Assembly: GCF_902167145.1 (NCBI RefSeq) | Contig: NC_050097.1 | Coordinates: 110,393,982 to 110,457,981 of the forward strand | Source: Zea mays | Taxonomy: Eukaryota > Streptophyta > Magnoliopsida > Poales > Poaceae | DNA length: 64,000 nt | Reading direction: 5' to 3' | In this document: positions 51,955 through 63,849 of the stretch, piece by piece | How positions within the stretch are numbered: the stretch's first letter is position 1 | Layout: each line of letters opens with the position of its first letter | Made by a program: the position numbers and the translations under genes | Notes under the pieces: generated by a model | Databases searched by the model: none | The model's input: the letters and a program-made list of their open reading frames with translations, nothing else | What the model was told of the DNA's origin: nothing

Positions 51955-52923
51955 CTAGCCACTACAGATATTGAGGCTGGAGCGAAACTCGGCGAAGGTC
52001 GAGGACGGAAGACCCTTAGTGAAGATGTCGGCAAACTGGGAGGTGGTTGGGACGTGGAGGACTCGAACATCACTGACGGCGACCAGATCTCGGACAAAGT
52101 GTAGGTCGATCTCCACATGCTTGGTCCGCTGGTGCTGCACCAGGTTGGTGGAGAGGTAGATGGCGCTGACGTTGTCGCAGTCCGCCACGCCGTTGGCCAC
52201 GACACGGTATTCCGCCTCTACGCTCGAGCGGGAGACGACCGGCTGGCGCTTCGACAACCAGGACACCAGGTTGCCGCCTAAGAAGACGGCGTAGCCGGAG
52301 GTGGAGCGCCGAGTGTCTGGGCACCCGGCCCAGTCAGCGTCAGTGTAGACGACCAGCTCGGAGGAGGTAGACCGGTAAAGAAGCAGTCCGTAGTCGACGA
52401 TTCCCCGGAGGTAGCGGAGGAGGCGCTTGAGAGCCGCGAGGTGGGGCTCCCGGGGGTCGTGCATATGGAGACAGACCTGCTGCACAGCGTAGGAGATGTC
52501 CGGCCTGGTGAAGGTGAGGTACTGAAGGGCACCGGCAAGACTCCTGTAGCCGGTGGGGTCCTCGACTGGGTCACCCGTGGCCTTAGAGAGCTTGGCCTGC
52601 GTGTCGACTGGGGTGGAGCAGGGCTTGCAGTCACTCATCTAAGCCAGCTCCAGAATGTCAAGAGTGTACTGTCACTGGTGAAGGAGGAGTCCTGAGGGGC
52701 GAGGCTCAGCAGTGACCCCCAGGAAATGGTGAAGCACGCCCAGATCCTTGACCGGAAACTCCCGCTGAAGTGCGTCAACGAGGCGGCGAAGAAGTGACGG
52801 ACTGGAGGCGGTGAGGACAATGTCACCCATGTAGAGAAGCAAGTAGGCAGTCTCTGCTCCATGATGGTGGACGAACAGAGACGTGTCTGACTTGGCCCCC
52901 TCTACACCCTTCGGCTTCCGCAC
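51955..52923 (-). pseudogene. Copia RT/RNase H remnant, minus strand
   Basis: From 52923 down: GAKSDTSLFVHHHG, LLYMGDIVLTASS (the YVDD motif altered to YMGD), REFPVKDLGVLHHFLG, a stop near 52641, then YLTFTRPDISYAVQQV, VYTDADWAGCPDTRRSTSGY and VEAEYRVVANGVADCDN. In RNase H about 35 residues are deleted between VADC and DNVSAIYL. Everything upstream of RT is missing; at about 52923 it abuts plus-strand copia sequence. Confidence 0.8.
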
Positions 52924-52926
52924 ACC

Positions 52927-53560
52927 ACCTCTTCTTCGTCTTCGTCACCTGCCACTGCTGCTGTTTTTGTTGCCACCACGTCTTCTACCACCTGGCATCG
53001 TCGCCTTGGTCACCCCGGACGCGATGCCTTGATGCAGCTTACTCGTAGTGCGACTATCCCATGTACTAGATCACATGATGAGCATCTTTGTCATGCGTGC
53101 CAGTTAGGCCACCATGTTCGTCTTCCTTTTTCTTCTTCCTCGCATGCTACTCATGCATTTGATCTTGTACATTGTTATTTGTGGACTTCACCTATTACCA
53201 GTATGTCAGGCTACAAATACTATCTTGTGGTGCTTGATGATTTTTCTCATTATGTGTGGACTTTTCCTTTGCGTGCCAAGTCTGAGGCTTTCCCCGCCCT
53301 CCGCCACTTCTTCGCCTGGGTGTCCACTCAGTTCGGCCTCACCATTAAGGCCGTTCAGTGTGACAATGGTCAGGAGTTCGATAACTCCACCTCCCGCGAC
53401 TTCTTTCTCTCCCACGGGATGCAGTTGCGGATGTCTTGCTCGTATACCTCCTCCTAGAACGACAAGGCTGAGCGCATGATCCGCACGACCAACGACACCA
53501 TCCGCACTCTTCTCCTCCAGGCGCACCTACCGGCACGCTTCTGGGCCAAGGGCCTCCACA
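52927..53560 (+). pseudogene. Copia GAG-pre-integrase and integrase remnant, plus strand
   Basis: TWHRRLGHPGRDALMQL with HLCHACQLG (zinc-binding half), then FDLVHCYLWTSP (usual Asp after H/S replaced), VLDDFSHYVWTFPL and AVQCDNGQEFDN. A TAG at 53457-53459 interrupts SYTSS-stop-NDKAERMIRTT, where the family has Gln before NG. LINE sequence follows at about 53562. Confidence 0.78.
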
Positions 53561-53561
53561 G

Positions 53562-54590
53562 ATGGTTAAATGGGAAGATGATACAAGATTTTGCCCCTGA
53601 AGTTGTCTATATGGTGGGTAGCAGATCCATTACTTCAAGAACTGTTGCTCAGGCGCTGCATAACTGGCAATGGGTTAGCGACATTGTGAATCCCTTATCT
53701 TTTATTGGGCTGCAACAGTACTTGCAGCTATGGCATGCTTTAAATGGAGTAGTGCTTAACCAGGAGGAGGATAGACATGTGCGGGTGCATTCAGGCTCTG
53801 GAAAATTCTCCTCACAGTCTTGTTATTCGGCGTTTTTTATGGGAGCTATTTCTTTTGAGCCATGGAAAAGGTTGTGGAAGTCGTGGGCACCCCCGAAATG
53901 CAAATTTTCGTTTGGTTGGCAATAAGGAATAAATGTTGGACTGTTGATAGGCTTCAAAGAAAAGGATTACCGCACCCGGTGGTATGTCCTTTATGTGGCC
54001 AAGAGCATGAAACTATCTTGCACCTCTTATGTATGTGCAGTTTTGCTAGACAATTTTGGCACGCTATCTTTTCATCTTTGAGGATGGGCCATCTCACGCC
54101 TAATAGAGATGTGGGCTCTTTTGCTGAGTGGTGGGGCAAGGTGCATAGGAGAGTGCCCAAACAAATCAGAAAAGGTATTCATAGTATCATTACTCTGGGA
54201 GCCTGGTGCTTATGGCTCCATCGCAATAGGTCTGTTTTTGATGGAACAAGTCCTTCCTTGAGCACCATTCAAAGACTGCTTATGGATGAAGTGGAGTGTT
54301 GGAGTAGGGCTGGTGCAAAGCAACTTAAAAGCCTTGGTCTCCCAGCTGCCTTTTCTAGCTTTTCTAGGGCCAGGACTATTTCTAGCGCTTAATGCCGTGA
54401 CAACTGAGGTCATCCTATTACAACATGAGATAAGGATAGAGTTTTTTCCCTGTTTGTATTAGGTTTCTGGTCTTTTTTTTTCCTGTGTTCTTTTGCCTTG
54501 TTTGGACATTGTATTGTGGTCCATTTTGGACCTTTCTCTCTCTTAATATAATGATGTGCAGCTCTCTTGCGCGTTCGAGAAAAAAATGCC
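53562..54590 (+). mobile_element. 5'-truncated LINE inserted in the copia remnant
   Basis: Encodes the zinc-binding C-terminal region of plant L1 elements (WLAIRNKCWTVDRLQRKGL; CPLCGQEHETILHLLCMCSF; GAWCLWLHRNRSVFDG) with one frameshift near 53920 and TAA at 54390. The 3' UTR ends CTTAATATAATGATGTGCAG...CGTTCGAGAAAAAAA. Copia coding resumes directly after the A tail. No exact TSD found. Confidence 0.8.
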
Positions 54591-55306
54591 TTCCTACACG
54601 ACACTTTGACTGAGACATTGTACTGCAGCCAACCCGTCGGCTTTGTCAACACCTCTCAACTGGGTCTGGTCTGCAAGTTGAACTACTCTCTGTATGGCCT
54701 CAAGCAGGCACCACGAGCTTGGTATAGTCGCTTTGCCTCCTACTTGATCTCTCTCAAATTCATCGAGGCCAAGTCGGACACATCCATGTTCATCCAATGG
54801 TGGGACGACGACACCGTCTAACTCCTTTTTCGGCCCTCTCCGACTTCTGAGCTAGATGTCTACACCAACACCGACTAGGCTAGCTGCGTCAACATGTGCC
54901 GGTCAACATCTGACTACATTGTGTTTTTGGGCACTAGACTCATCTCATGGTACTCAAAGCGGTAGCCCGTGGTCTCCCACTCCAACACGGAGGCCAAGTA
55001 TCGAGATATGGCCAATGACGTGGTCGGGACGTCCTTGCTCTGTTAACTTCTTCATGAGCTCCACAGCCCCATCGCCCGCGCCACCCTCGTCTCCTGCGAC
55101 AACCTCAGCAAGATCTACCTCTCCAATCTCGTGCATCATCAGCGCACGAAGTACGTGGATATCGAGCTTCACTTCGTCCGCGAGCATGTCGCCGACGGTG
55201 ATGTCCGCGTTCTGACCACTTCGCAATTTGCTGACATCTACACCAAGGGGCTTCCTTCTACTATTTTGATTGAGTTTTGTTCCCGCCTCAACATATATAC
55301 AGGATA
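54591..55306 (+). pseudogene. Copia RT/RNase H remnant after the LINE
   Basis: AFLHDTLTETLYC, YSLYGLKQAPRAWYSRF, EAKSDTSMFI, then RNase H pieces (STSDYIVFLGTRLISWYSKR-stop, SCDNLSKIYLSN, HQRTKYVDIELHFV, FADIYTKGLPS). At least four in-frame stops. The YVDD block is deleted. Confidence 0.78.
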
Positions 55307-55326
55307 GAGTTGTGACTGTGAGGGGG

Positions 55327-55448
55327 TGTTAGCGTAAGTGTTAGGGTTGCCATGTATACCTTTATTGTAATGGGCTTTAGCCCAAATAACTCATCTATTA
55401 ATACATGTCCAACCCTGATTAGGGTTAGGGTTTTCTCCCACTCTAACA
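55327..55448 (+). repeat. Short copia 3' LTR (122 bp)
   Basis: TGTTAGCGTAAGTG...CCCACTCTAACA, preceded by GTGAGGGGG. Contains TTAATACATGTCCAACCC as in other short-LTR copia elements here. Confidence 0.75.
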
Positions 55449-56845
55449 ATATCAATAATATGATGATGGAATTTATGGTGATCATAATAAACTAAGCAAA
55501 TTTGGGAAAGGCAACAATGACATCTTTGGGTGCCCACAAGCCATATGATACGGAATGCATCCAATGTGTTTCGGTTACAAGGACACTACATCCAATTGAT
55601 AAAATATACCTAGAGTCCGAGTTGAACTGCACAATGAAGGCAATGACGAGAAATAATTCATTTCACCAGTCCGCACTACATATTGGACTAACAAAAGGCA
55701 TGAGCAATATGTAAGTCATTAAGGCATGCCATTAAAAGCATGATTGTGCCTTTTTTATATTTAAGCATACAACTTCACCTAGCTTTGCAAATATGCATGA
55801 ATGTCACATAGTTGATTGAATACCTTAAAATAAATTAAAGATATGTAATTTAATACAAATTAAAGAATGTTTATAAGGTTTAGCAAAAGTATTTATAAAT
55901 GATGAAATCGTGCAAAGCATACTGATCAATTCAAAACCAAGTAACATCCTATGAAAACAATGATATGAACATGATTAATAATTGAAGAGATACAATACTT
56001 GGGTATAAACATAGTCGTCAAGCATTCATTAAATAGCACTCTTTCGAGAATCAATTCATTTAAATCCCCAGGTTTGCTAAGCCTGTGCTGGGTCTCCTTC
56101 AGTTTTAATAGTTCAACCCATGGCTCACTTCGCTTCTCGAAAGTCTTTAGTAACTGAAACATCATTTTTTGCCATCAGAATTGTAGAACTCCTTTTGACT
56201 AGTTAAAAAAGAACAATAATGTATATTAATGTGCAAAAATAATGCTATTGTGCTAGCACACAGGGGGATGTAATTCTCTAAAACAAGAAATACTAATGTA
56301 ATATTTAACTTACAGGAAAAGTCTAGCTAGTCTGGCTTGCCCGATGGTAAGACAAGGAAGCAACCCGCTGCTAAAGAGTTATGATGTTCTACAAAAAGTT
56401 GGTGGTGTAGTGGCCCGAGGTGAAGTACTAGACATAGGAAGCACAACAATATCATAAAGTTTGTTTCTGAGAGATGCTACTCAACCAATAATTTCATGTG
56501 GCAACAAGTTGCTCCTAGGTCAGCACAAGCCTACTCGCACTTCGTATGTCATGCTTTTGTTAGTTGTTACACATGATTGGGTGAGCGTGCTGCAGGGCAT
56601 GTTTTATATACCATGTCATGCATCATCATAATATTTGTGGGACTCTCACTATCTTTCTTTGCACTCCTGCTCTTCATAGGGCTAGCCATTCCTCTTATCA
56701 TCTATCCTCTTTCTGACAACAATGTTTTTTCTTGGTGGCTCCCTCAATGCTTGAACCAAGAAAACAAGGCTAAGTTTCATGCTATGGCATGTGTGACTGC
56801 TAGAATTAGACGTACAATCCTACTAGGCCTTGTAATTGTAGTTTT
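55449..56845. other. Mostly non-coding; one candidate unrecognised exon (minus, 56153-55999)
   Basis: On the minus strand, TGTTTCAG at 56161-56154 is followed by 155 bp of open frame (LLKTFEKRSEPWVELL; LKETQHRLSKPGDLNEL; FNECLTTMFIPK) ending at GTATTG. Codon content looks like a real exon. It is on the same strand and upstream side of the broken RDR gene, but I cannot place it in RDR with confidence. An ORF at 56577-56850 with two hydrophobic stretches is not recognised. Confidence 0.4.
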
Positions 56846-58350
56846 TTCTCGAATACGCAGGAGAGTTGTGTATCATTATATTAAAAAAAGAGAAACACCC
56901 CCACACACACACTCACAAAACACCACCTACATATACACGGCCCAACACACACACAAACAAACAAGGAGAGAAACTCCTCTAACCAGGGTCGAACAGGTTT
57001 CGTATATTTTTGGCACCTACCAAGAGCCAAAGCTGCAACTCATCCCTAAACCCCTCCTCAAGAGAAGATAGGCAAGGTCTCTTTCCATGAAAGACACACT
57101 TTTTTATGTTTCCAAAGCTCCATCCTCCAATAATGATAATACCGTTGAAACCTTTTCTTTTGCATTTAGGGACCATATATGAAGCTTTCCTCCACCAGTC
57201 CATGAAGCAATCATCACCTGTCTTAGGTACGACATTATTAAGACCAATTGAAGATAAGATAGCATGCTAAAACTGCCTTGCAAAAACACGGTTGGTTAAT
57301 ATATGTTGTACAGTTTCTTCCTCTTGATCACATAGAACACAACTATGGGGATGATCCAGCCCCCTTTTCTTTAGCCATTCTGCTGTCCAACATTTATTTT
57401 TTATGGCAAGTCATACAAAGGTCTTGCATATGGGGGCCGCCCAGGTCCTCCATATTCTTTTCCATGGTTCAAAAGGTAGTGCACCCCTGAAAAAAGCTCT
57501 GTATGCAGACTTGGAACCCAAAAACCCCATTAATGTTATGTCTCCAAATATGTTTATCATTTGTATCTTCTACATGAAAATTTTCTATGACATCCCACAG
57601 CTATAGATATTGCTCAATGCCCGCAAGAGAAAGATTACCCTGTATGTATTGGACCCAAGAAAGAGACGAAAGGGCCTGCTCCACAGTCCTTTCCTTTTGA
57701 ACTTTTTAGTAACTGCAGCCACAATACTCGGTGCTACATCTTCAATAGAGGTCCCATGAATTCATTTATCTGTCCAAATATAAGTTGTGACTCCATTACC
57801 AATATTGGTGATTAAAGCTATCCGAAATAAGGCTCTGGCATGGGGTGAGATATTAAGATCGAGGCCACTCCAAGGCTTAGCAGGGCTTGTTTTCTGAAAC
57901 CACAACCAAATCATTTGCAGAGCCCAACTCATAATGACGAGATTTGGTATTCGAAGGCCTCCCAACTCAATAGGCCTAGTAACCTTCTCCCAAGCTATAA
58001 GACAGTTTCCTCCTCGAGTCTCTTTTCTGCCATTCCACAAGAAATTTCTCCTAATTTTGTCAAGGGCTTAATAACCCATTTTGGAACATTGAGGGCAACA
58101 AGCAGATAGACTGGTATGGCAGAGAGCACAGATTTAATTAAGATTATTCTCCTAGATAAGTTTAAGAGATTAGCTTTCCAACCTGGAAGCCTACTTGCAA
58201 TTTTCTAAATCTATGGAATAAGATCACCAGAATTGAGTCTTTTATTAGTTAAGGGAAGACCCTTGTAAGTCATGGGAATACTTTTTGAGGCACAACCTAA
58301 AATTTGGGCAGCCAACTCCTCCATTCATCATTACACCGAATAGTGTAGAA
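56846..58350 (-). mobile_element. 5'-truncated LINE, minus strand
   Basis: Its 3' tail is at the low-coordinate end: TTTTTTCTCGAATACGCAGGA is the reverse of the CTCCTGCGT(A)TTCGAGAAAAAA tail seen in the other LINEs here. The minus strand at 58040-57762 encodes MWNGRKETRGGNCLIAWEKV and RPIELGGLRIPNL, the region between RT and the zinc-binding domain. There are several frameshifts. Confidence 0.75.
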
Positions 58351-58352
58351 AA

Positions 58353-58477
58353 TGTTAGAGCAACTGTGTACCGATGGGTTGTGTTTATGTAATGGACGTA
58401 GACCCAACTACTCTCATTATAAATACATCTCTCAACCCTGGTTAGGGTCAGGGTTTAGGGTTTCAGTCTATCTAACA
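58353..58477 (+). repeat. Short copia LTR (125 bp) with PBS-like sequence
   Basis: TGTTAGAGCAAC...GTCTATCTAACA, then TGGTACCAAGG as a PBS-like site. Contains ATTATAAATACATC and a TTAGGGT-rich block. The internal region after it is lost within about 40 bp. Confidence 0.65.
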
Positions 58478-58516
58478 TGGTACCAAGGTCCTCATCTTGT
58501 CGGACCTTTTCTTCTC

Positions 58517-58563
58517 TCTAATATAAAAGATGCGCAACTCTCCTGCACGTTCGAGAAAAAAAG
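58517..58563 (+). mobile_element. LINE 3' tail fragment
   Basis: CTCTAATATAAAAGATGCGC and CAACTCTCCTGCACGTTCGAG followed by A7, the same tail as the two longer LINEs. Only the last ~47 bp survive. Confidence 0.6.
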
Positions 58564-58694
58564 CTAGGTTTCTCCTCCCCTTCTCTCTGCAGCCGCCAGC
58601 CCCCTTCCCTCCCACCTCCAGTCGTTGTCGACACGACCCAGCCCGGCTGCCACCCAGACCCCTCCCCCTCCATCTTCGTCCGCTGTCGTACTGC
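58564..58694 (+). other. C-rich sequence interrupted by the solo LTR
   Basis: Pyrimidine-rich, with short Pro/Ser-rich frames. It continues at 59929-60170 after the solo LTR (MADTGTWAPGGVRPG frame). It may be gag-leader sequence of the short-LTR copia element. Confidence 0.35.
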
Positions 58695-59923
58695 TGAGAG
58701 CACCTAGAGGGGGGGTGAATAGGTGATCCTGTAAAAACTTAAAACTTAAAGCCACACAACTTGATTAAGAGTTAGCACAACGAAATCAAGTGGCTAAGGA
58801 CCGAGCTCTTGTGAAACACAATAGTCACAATGAAAACAAGCACAAGAGACACGATGATTTATCCCGTGGTTCGGCCAAGTACAACACTTGCCTAATCCAC
58901 GTTGTGGCGTCCCAATGGACGAGGGTTGCACTCAACCCTTTCAAGTGATCCAAAGATCCACTTGAATACCACGGTGTTTTTCTTTCTTTCACTATATCCC
59001 GTTTGCGAGGAATCTCCACAACTTGGAGCCTCTCGCCCTTACAAATGATGATCACAAAGAAACACGGATGTAAGGGAGGAAAAAGCAACACACACAAATA
59101 CCAGCAATACGCACACACACAAGCCAAGACTTGAGCTCAAATGAAACACACCAAGTTCACCACTAGAACGGAGCTCAAATCACTAAGAATGTCAATCGAG
59201 TGTGCGAAGATGAAGTGCGGGAGTCTTAGAATGTTCAAAGTATGCTTGATGTACTCCTCCATGCGCCTAGGGGTCCCTTTTATAGCCCCAAGGCAGCTAG
59301 GAGCCGTTGAGAGCAATCCAGGAAGGCAATTCTTGCCTTCTGTCGGGTGGCGCACCGGACAGTCCGGTGTACCACCGGACAGGCACTGTTCAGTGTCCGG
59401 TGCAGATTGCTTTCCTAAATTGGCGCAGCCGACTGTTGAAGATTTGGAGCCGTTGGCGCACCGAACACTGTCCGGTGCACACCGGACAGTCTGGTGCCCC
59501 CATCAGACCGTTGGCTCGGCCACGCGTCACGCGCGGATTGCGCGGCCGACCGTTGGCTCACCGGACAGTCCGGTGAATTTTAGCCGTACGCCGCCGGTGA
59601 ATTCCCAAGAGCGGCCAGTTGACCAGACGCCAGCCTGGCGCACCGGACACTGTCCGGTGCACCACCGGACAGTCCGGTGCACCCAGACTGCGCAGAGTCT
59701 TGGCAGCTCCAGCCAAGTCTTTTTCCTTTTGTGTTTTCTCTGATTCTAGCACTTAGACAAATATGTTAGTACACAAAAACCAATATACTAAGTCTAGAAT
59801 CATACCTTTGTGTTGATTTTCACTTCATCCACCATTTGACACTTATTAATACTAAAGGCATTTGTGTTGGACACTTAATCACCAAAATCCTTAGAAATGG
59901 CCCAAGGGCACATTTCCCTTTCA
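58695..59923 (-). repeat. Solo LTR, Sirevirus-type, with TSD
   Basis: On the minus strand it starts TGAAAGGGAAATGTGCCC (59923) and ends CCCCCCTCTAGGTGCTCTCA (58695). ACTGC flanks both sides (58690-58694, 59924-59928), so it arose by LTR-LTR recombination. It holds many CCGGACAGTCCGGTG palindromes (59350-59690) and a TATA-like CTATAAAAGGG on the minus strand near 59280. Length 1229 bp. Confidence 0.92.
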
Positions 59924-60170
59924 ACTGCCTCCTCCCCTCCCTCTCCATGGCAGACACCGGCACCTGGGCCCCTGGAGGCGTCCGCCCAGGCGCGGCCACC
60001 GCGAACGCAGCCCACAGCGGTGAGCGTGCCGCCACCCTCACCGGCACCCTCTCCACTGCCGCCGCTCCTTTGCGGCCAGCCCTCCACACGGCCAGAGCCG
60101 CTCCTCCCGCAGTAATGGCCACCATGGCTTCTGCAACTCCGATCGGAGTCCGTACTCCCGCGAGCGCGTG

Positions 60171-61856
60171 TGAATCATCTAGGCCCCTTAGTGATGTTTT
60201 GGTAATTAATGCCAACTATTTGTGGACTAACAGTTCTTGAAGAAATAAGAATGCAGGTTGGACCACAGAGAATAGAAAATCTTAGAGACTTATAAGCATT
60301 GGTTGTGGATCAAGTGAAGGCAAAGGTATAACATAGGTTTTTGTTTTTGCCGGTCTCCAGGAGTTTAGAGAATACATTTGACCGTATTAGTAGGCTAGAT
60401 GGTCGTACTATTAAGAGGGGTCAATGACTTTGGCCTGTGTAAAACTTAGTGCCTCATAGAGCATCTAGTGGTTGCATTTGCATGAGGTCTAACAGCGCTT
60501 CCAGTTTCGAGAGTTAAAAATCTTTTCGAAAGCGTGTTAGAAAAGTTGCTAAGTCATGGGTCTGGCGGACCGTCCGAGCCAAGTGGCCGGACCGTCCGCG
60601 ATCTATTCAGAGGAGTCCGAAGTATGTTCACTTCGAACTGGTCCTGTATGTTTGTACTGCGGACCGTCCGGGCCTTGGGGCCGGACCGTCCGCAGTCCTG
60701 ACCAGAGAGGGTCGCCCTCTGCACAGTCCCTGTATTATTGTGCGGACTGTCCGGCCGGGATCGGCGGACCGTCCGCAGTTGCCAAATTGGTTTGGGCAGG
60801 GACTGTGAGTTTTTGGGCACTTGTACTACGGACCGTCCGGGGCCTGAGCCCGGACAGTACTAACTCCCAGGTCGCGGACCGTCCGGCCTTGTAGGGCGGA
60901 CAGTCCATGTGTGTTATCTCAACGTTGTCAGAGTTCTGGTGCTCAATGTTGCCAGGTGTCGGATGGTCCGGCCAAGGTTGGCGAACGGTCCGGACCTCAC
61001 TTTTCTGATAGCTCTGACATATTTCAAACGGGAAAACTAATCGTTACTTGTACGGCGGACCGTCCGGCCTAAGGGCGCGGACCGTCCGCGTGTGCGCAGA
61101 AACTGTGCTAGTTGCACATAACGTTTAGAATTGTGAGGTGGGCTATAAATAGAAGCGGAGCTCGTGTGTGAGGGTTCTCTTGGCCATTCCTTGCACACAT
61201 TGAGCTCATTTGTGATCCTCCCACTCATTCTCTCACACACCTTGCTTGAGATTGCATCCTAGTGAGAGATTGAGAGTTCCTAGTGTATTTGCATTCATTG
61301 GTGATTCTTGAGGCACTAGGTGGTACACCGGGCAAGCGTCATCGACTTGTTACTCTTGGAGGTTGCCGCCTCCTAGACGGCTCAGGTGTTGTCTCCGTCG
61401 AGCTCTCCAAAAAGATTGTGGAGGAGCCGCGGTGTCGATTGTGAGGGGTTCGCGCCTACCTCGCCGGAGCGGCAAAGGCGACGCTAGTGGAAACGAGGTA
61501 TTGAGTGATTTCTTGTCCACTTGGCTCAAAGATCAAGCTGCGTCTTGATAGAGGAGCAAGTGAGAGCTTGAAGTCTACCTCAACGTGGATTAGGGGTGAT
61601 CGACAAATCACCGATAACACGGGATAAAATCCGGTGTCTTTCTCTTCTCACATTACTTATTACCGTGCAAGTAATTAGTATTTCGCATATTGTCTTTCTT
61701 GTATACAATTACCATAGTTGTTTCTCATAGATTGCTTACTTGTTGTGACTAGAGAATTTATACCTCTTGTCATATTGATTAAATTTCTCTAGTGTATTTG
61801 ATTTTAGTCAAAACCTTCTATTCACCCCCCCTCTAGCCGATGTCCTAGATACTACA
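60171..61856 (+). repeat. 5' LTR of the right-edge copia element (1686 bp)
   Basis: Carries about eight GCGGACCGTCCG(G/C) words (60567-61093), TATA box in GGGCTATAAATAG (61140-61152), a C-rich CACCCCCCCTCTAG near the end, and terminal ACTACA. PBS GTGGTATCGGAGCC follows at 61859. Confidence 0.88.
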
Positions 61857-61917
61857 AGTGGTATCGGAGCCAAGGACTCCATTGTTTGTGGATCTAATCA
61901 TCCCGGAGTTTGATAAA

Positions 61918-63846
61918 ATGGCTAGTAACAACAATGTGCACATTGGGAAGCCACCGCATTTTGATGGGAATAATTATGACTATTGGAAAATAAGAATGTC
62001 AATGCATCTTAGAGCAATGGGTGGAAAAATTTGGCCTATTGTCAAGGATGGGTTTGTTGTGTTGAAACAAGATGAACCATCAGCTAGTGATAATGAAAAC
62101 ATTCTTACAAATGATCAAGCCATGAATGTATTCTATGATGCTCTTGACATAAATGAGTTCAACCGTATCAAGAATCTCACAACTGCTCATGAGATTTGGA
62201 TTAAGCTAATGGAAATTAATGGAGGAACTACAATTGTGAAGAGTGCAAAGCTATATGTGCAAAGGAAAATTTGAGCAATTCATTATGAAAGAAGATGAAA
62301 ATGTATCTGATATATTCAACCGGTTAAATGAGATAGTGAATAAGCTCAAGGGACTTGGTTTTGATGTACCGAATGTGGATTTCACTCATAAGTTCCTTAG
62401 ATCTCTTCCGGAGAAGTATGAGACTATTGTGACCATGTTAGTAAGAAGTGATCTATCTACAACTTCTCCAACCGAAGTATTGGGAGAAATTCTTACTCAA
62501 GATATATTAAAGAAATCTCAAGCCGATGCTATAAGTTTGGCAAAGAAAGTGAAGAATGAATCAATCGCTCTCAAAGCTAAATCTTCTAAGGCAATTGAAA
62601 AAGAAGATAGTGATGATGAAGAAAATGAAAGTGAGAGTGATGGAGATATGGCTCTATTTGTAAAGAAATTCAACAAATTCATGAAGAAAAAGAGGGGTCA
62701 ACCTAGAAGAGGCCAAACATCAAGAAGAAATGCTTTCAATGATAGAAAGTGTTTTGAGTGTGGGGAAACCGGTCACATCGCCATGAATTGCCCTAACAAG
62801 AAGAAGGGCAAAGATGGAGATGATAAGAAGAAGAAATTCTACAACAAGAAGAAAGATGACAAAGCCTACCTAGTTGAATGGGATTCGGATGATGATGATG
62901 ATGACACCTCATCCAAGCTTAATGCTAGAATTGCCATCAAGGAAGCCCCTTCACTTTTCTCATCCCTCATTGTCTCATGGCAAAGGGAGATGCTAAGGTA
63001 AAAATCATCACCGATTTAAATGATATAGATGATGATGATCATGTTGATGATGATGGCTATTCATATGATGATCTTGTTAGAATGTTAGGTGAGGCCGATG
63101 ACTACATGCACAAAGAAAGAGAAAAGTTTAAGACCTTGAAGGAATTGTATAAAAACCTCCAAGTGTCTTTTGAGGAGCTCAAGACCTCTCACAACGATCT
63201 AAAAGAGAATTGTGAGAAGATTGTGGAAGCTCAAAACTCATCTATTGTGCATGAAGTTGTGGTGGTCACCGAGGATGTTGGAGTCACTTGTGACTTACTT
63301 GATAGTCCTACAAGTGAACCACAACCTACTAACTCTATTTGTGATAAATGCAAAATATCTCTTATGAATGATAATATTGCTCGTGATGAATCACAAATCA
63401 TTGTTGAGAATGAAGTATTAGTAGATAGAGTGAATGCTCTAACCCATGATCTAGAGAAGGCATATGGTGGAAAGGCTAAATTGGATTTCATATTGAGAAG
63501 TCAACGGTGCTCACTTAATCGTGAGGGTCTTGGATATGTTCCCAAGAAAGGAAAGAATGCTTTTATAAAGCAAAAGACATTGTTTGTGAAAGAATGTGAC
63601 AAAGTGTGTCACAAGTGTCACAAGAAGGGACATATCAAGAAGAATTGTCCTAAGCTAAAGAATGTATCCTCCACTTGTTTTGAGCATTGTTATGTTCTCA
63701 TAATGCAAAAGGTGTTCATGCTAAATTTGTTGGTACTTCAATTGTTGGCAATAAGAAGAAAGCTATTTGGGTACCAAAGACCTTGGCCACTAACATCTAA
63801 GGACCCAAGCAAGTTTGGGTACCTAAAAGAGATTGATTTCCTTTTG
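61918..63846 (+). pseudogene. gag: Copia Gag with three frameshifts
   Basis: Starts MASNNNVHIGKPPHFDGNNY, then DYWKIRMSMHLRAM (copia Gag). Zinc knuckle CFECGETGHIAMNC (about 62750), Lys/Asp-rich linker, coiled coil, and a second knuckle CHKCHKKGHIKKNC (about 63610). Frame changes occur near 62258 (apparently two bases lost at TATGTGC), near 62965 and near 63690, each moving the recognisable motifs to another frame, so no complete Gag can be made. Layout matches the gag of the 16864 element. Confidence 0.85.
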
Positions 63847-63849
63847 TAG

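Noticed and set aside
56577..57071. 164-codon ORF with hydrophobic stretches
   Set aside because: Its second half is antisense LINE tail and CA-rich repeat; the first half has no recognisable domain or start context, so it is not called as a gene.
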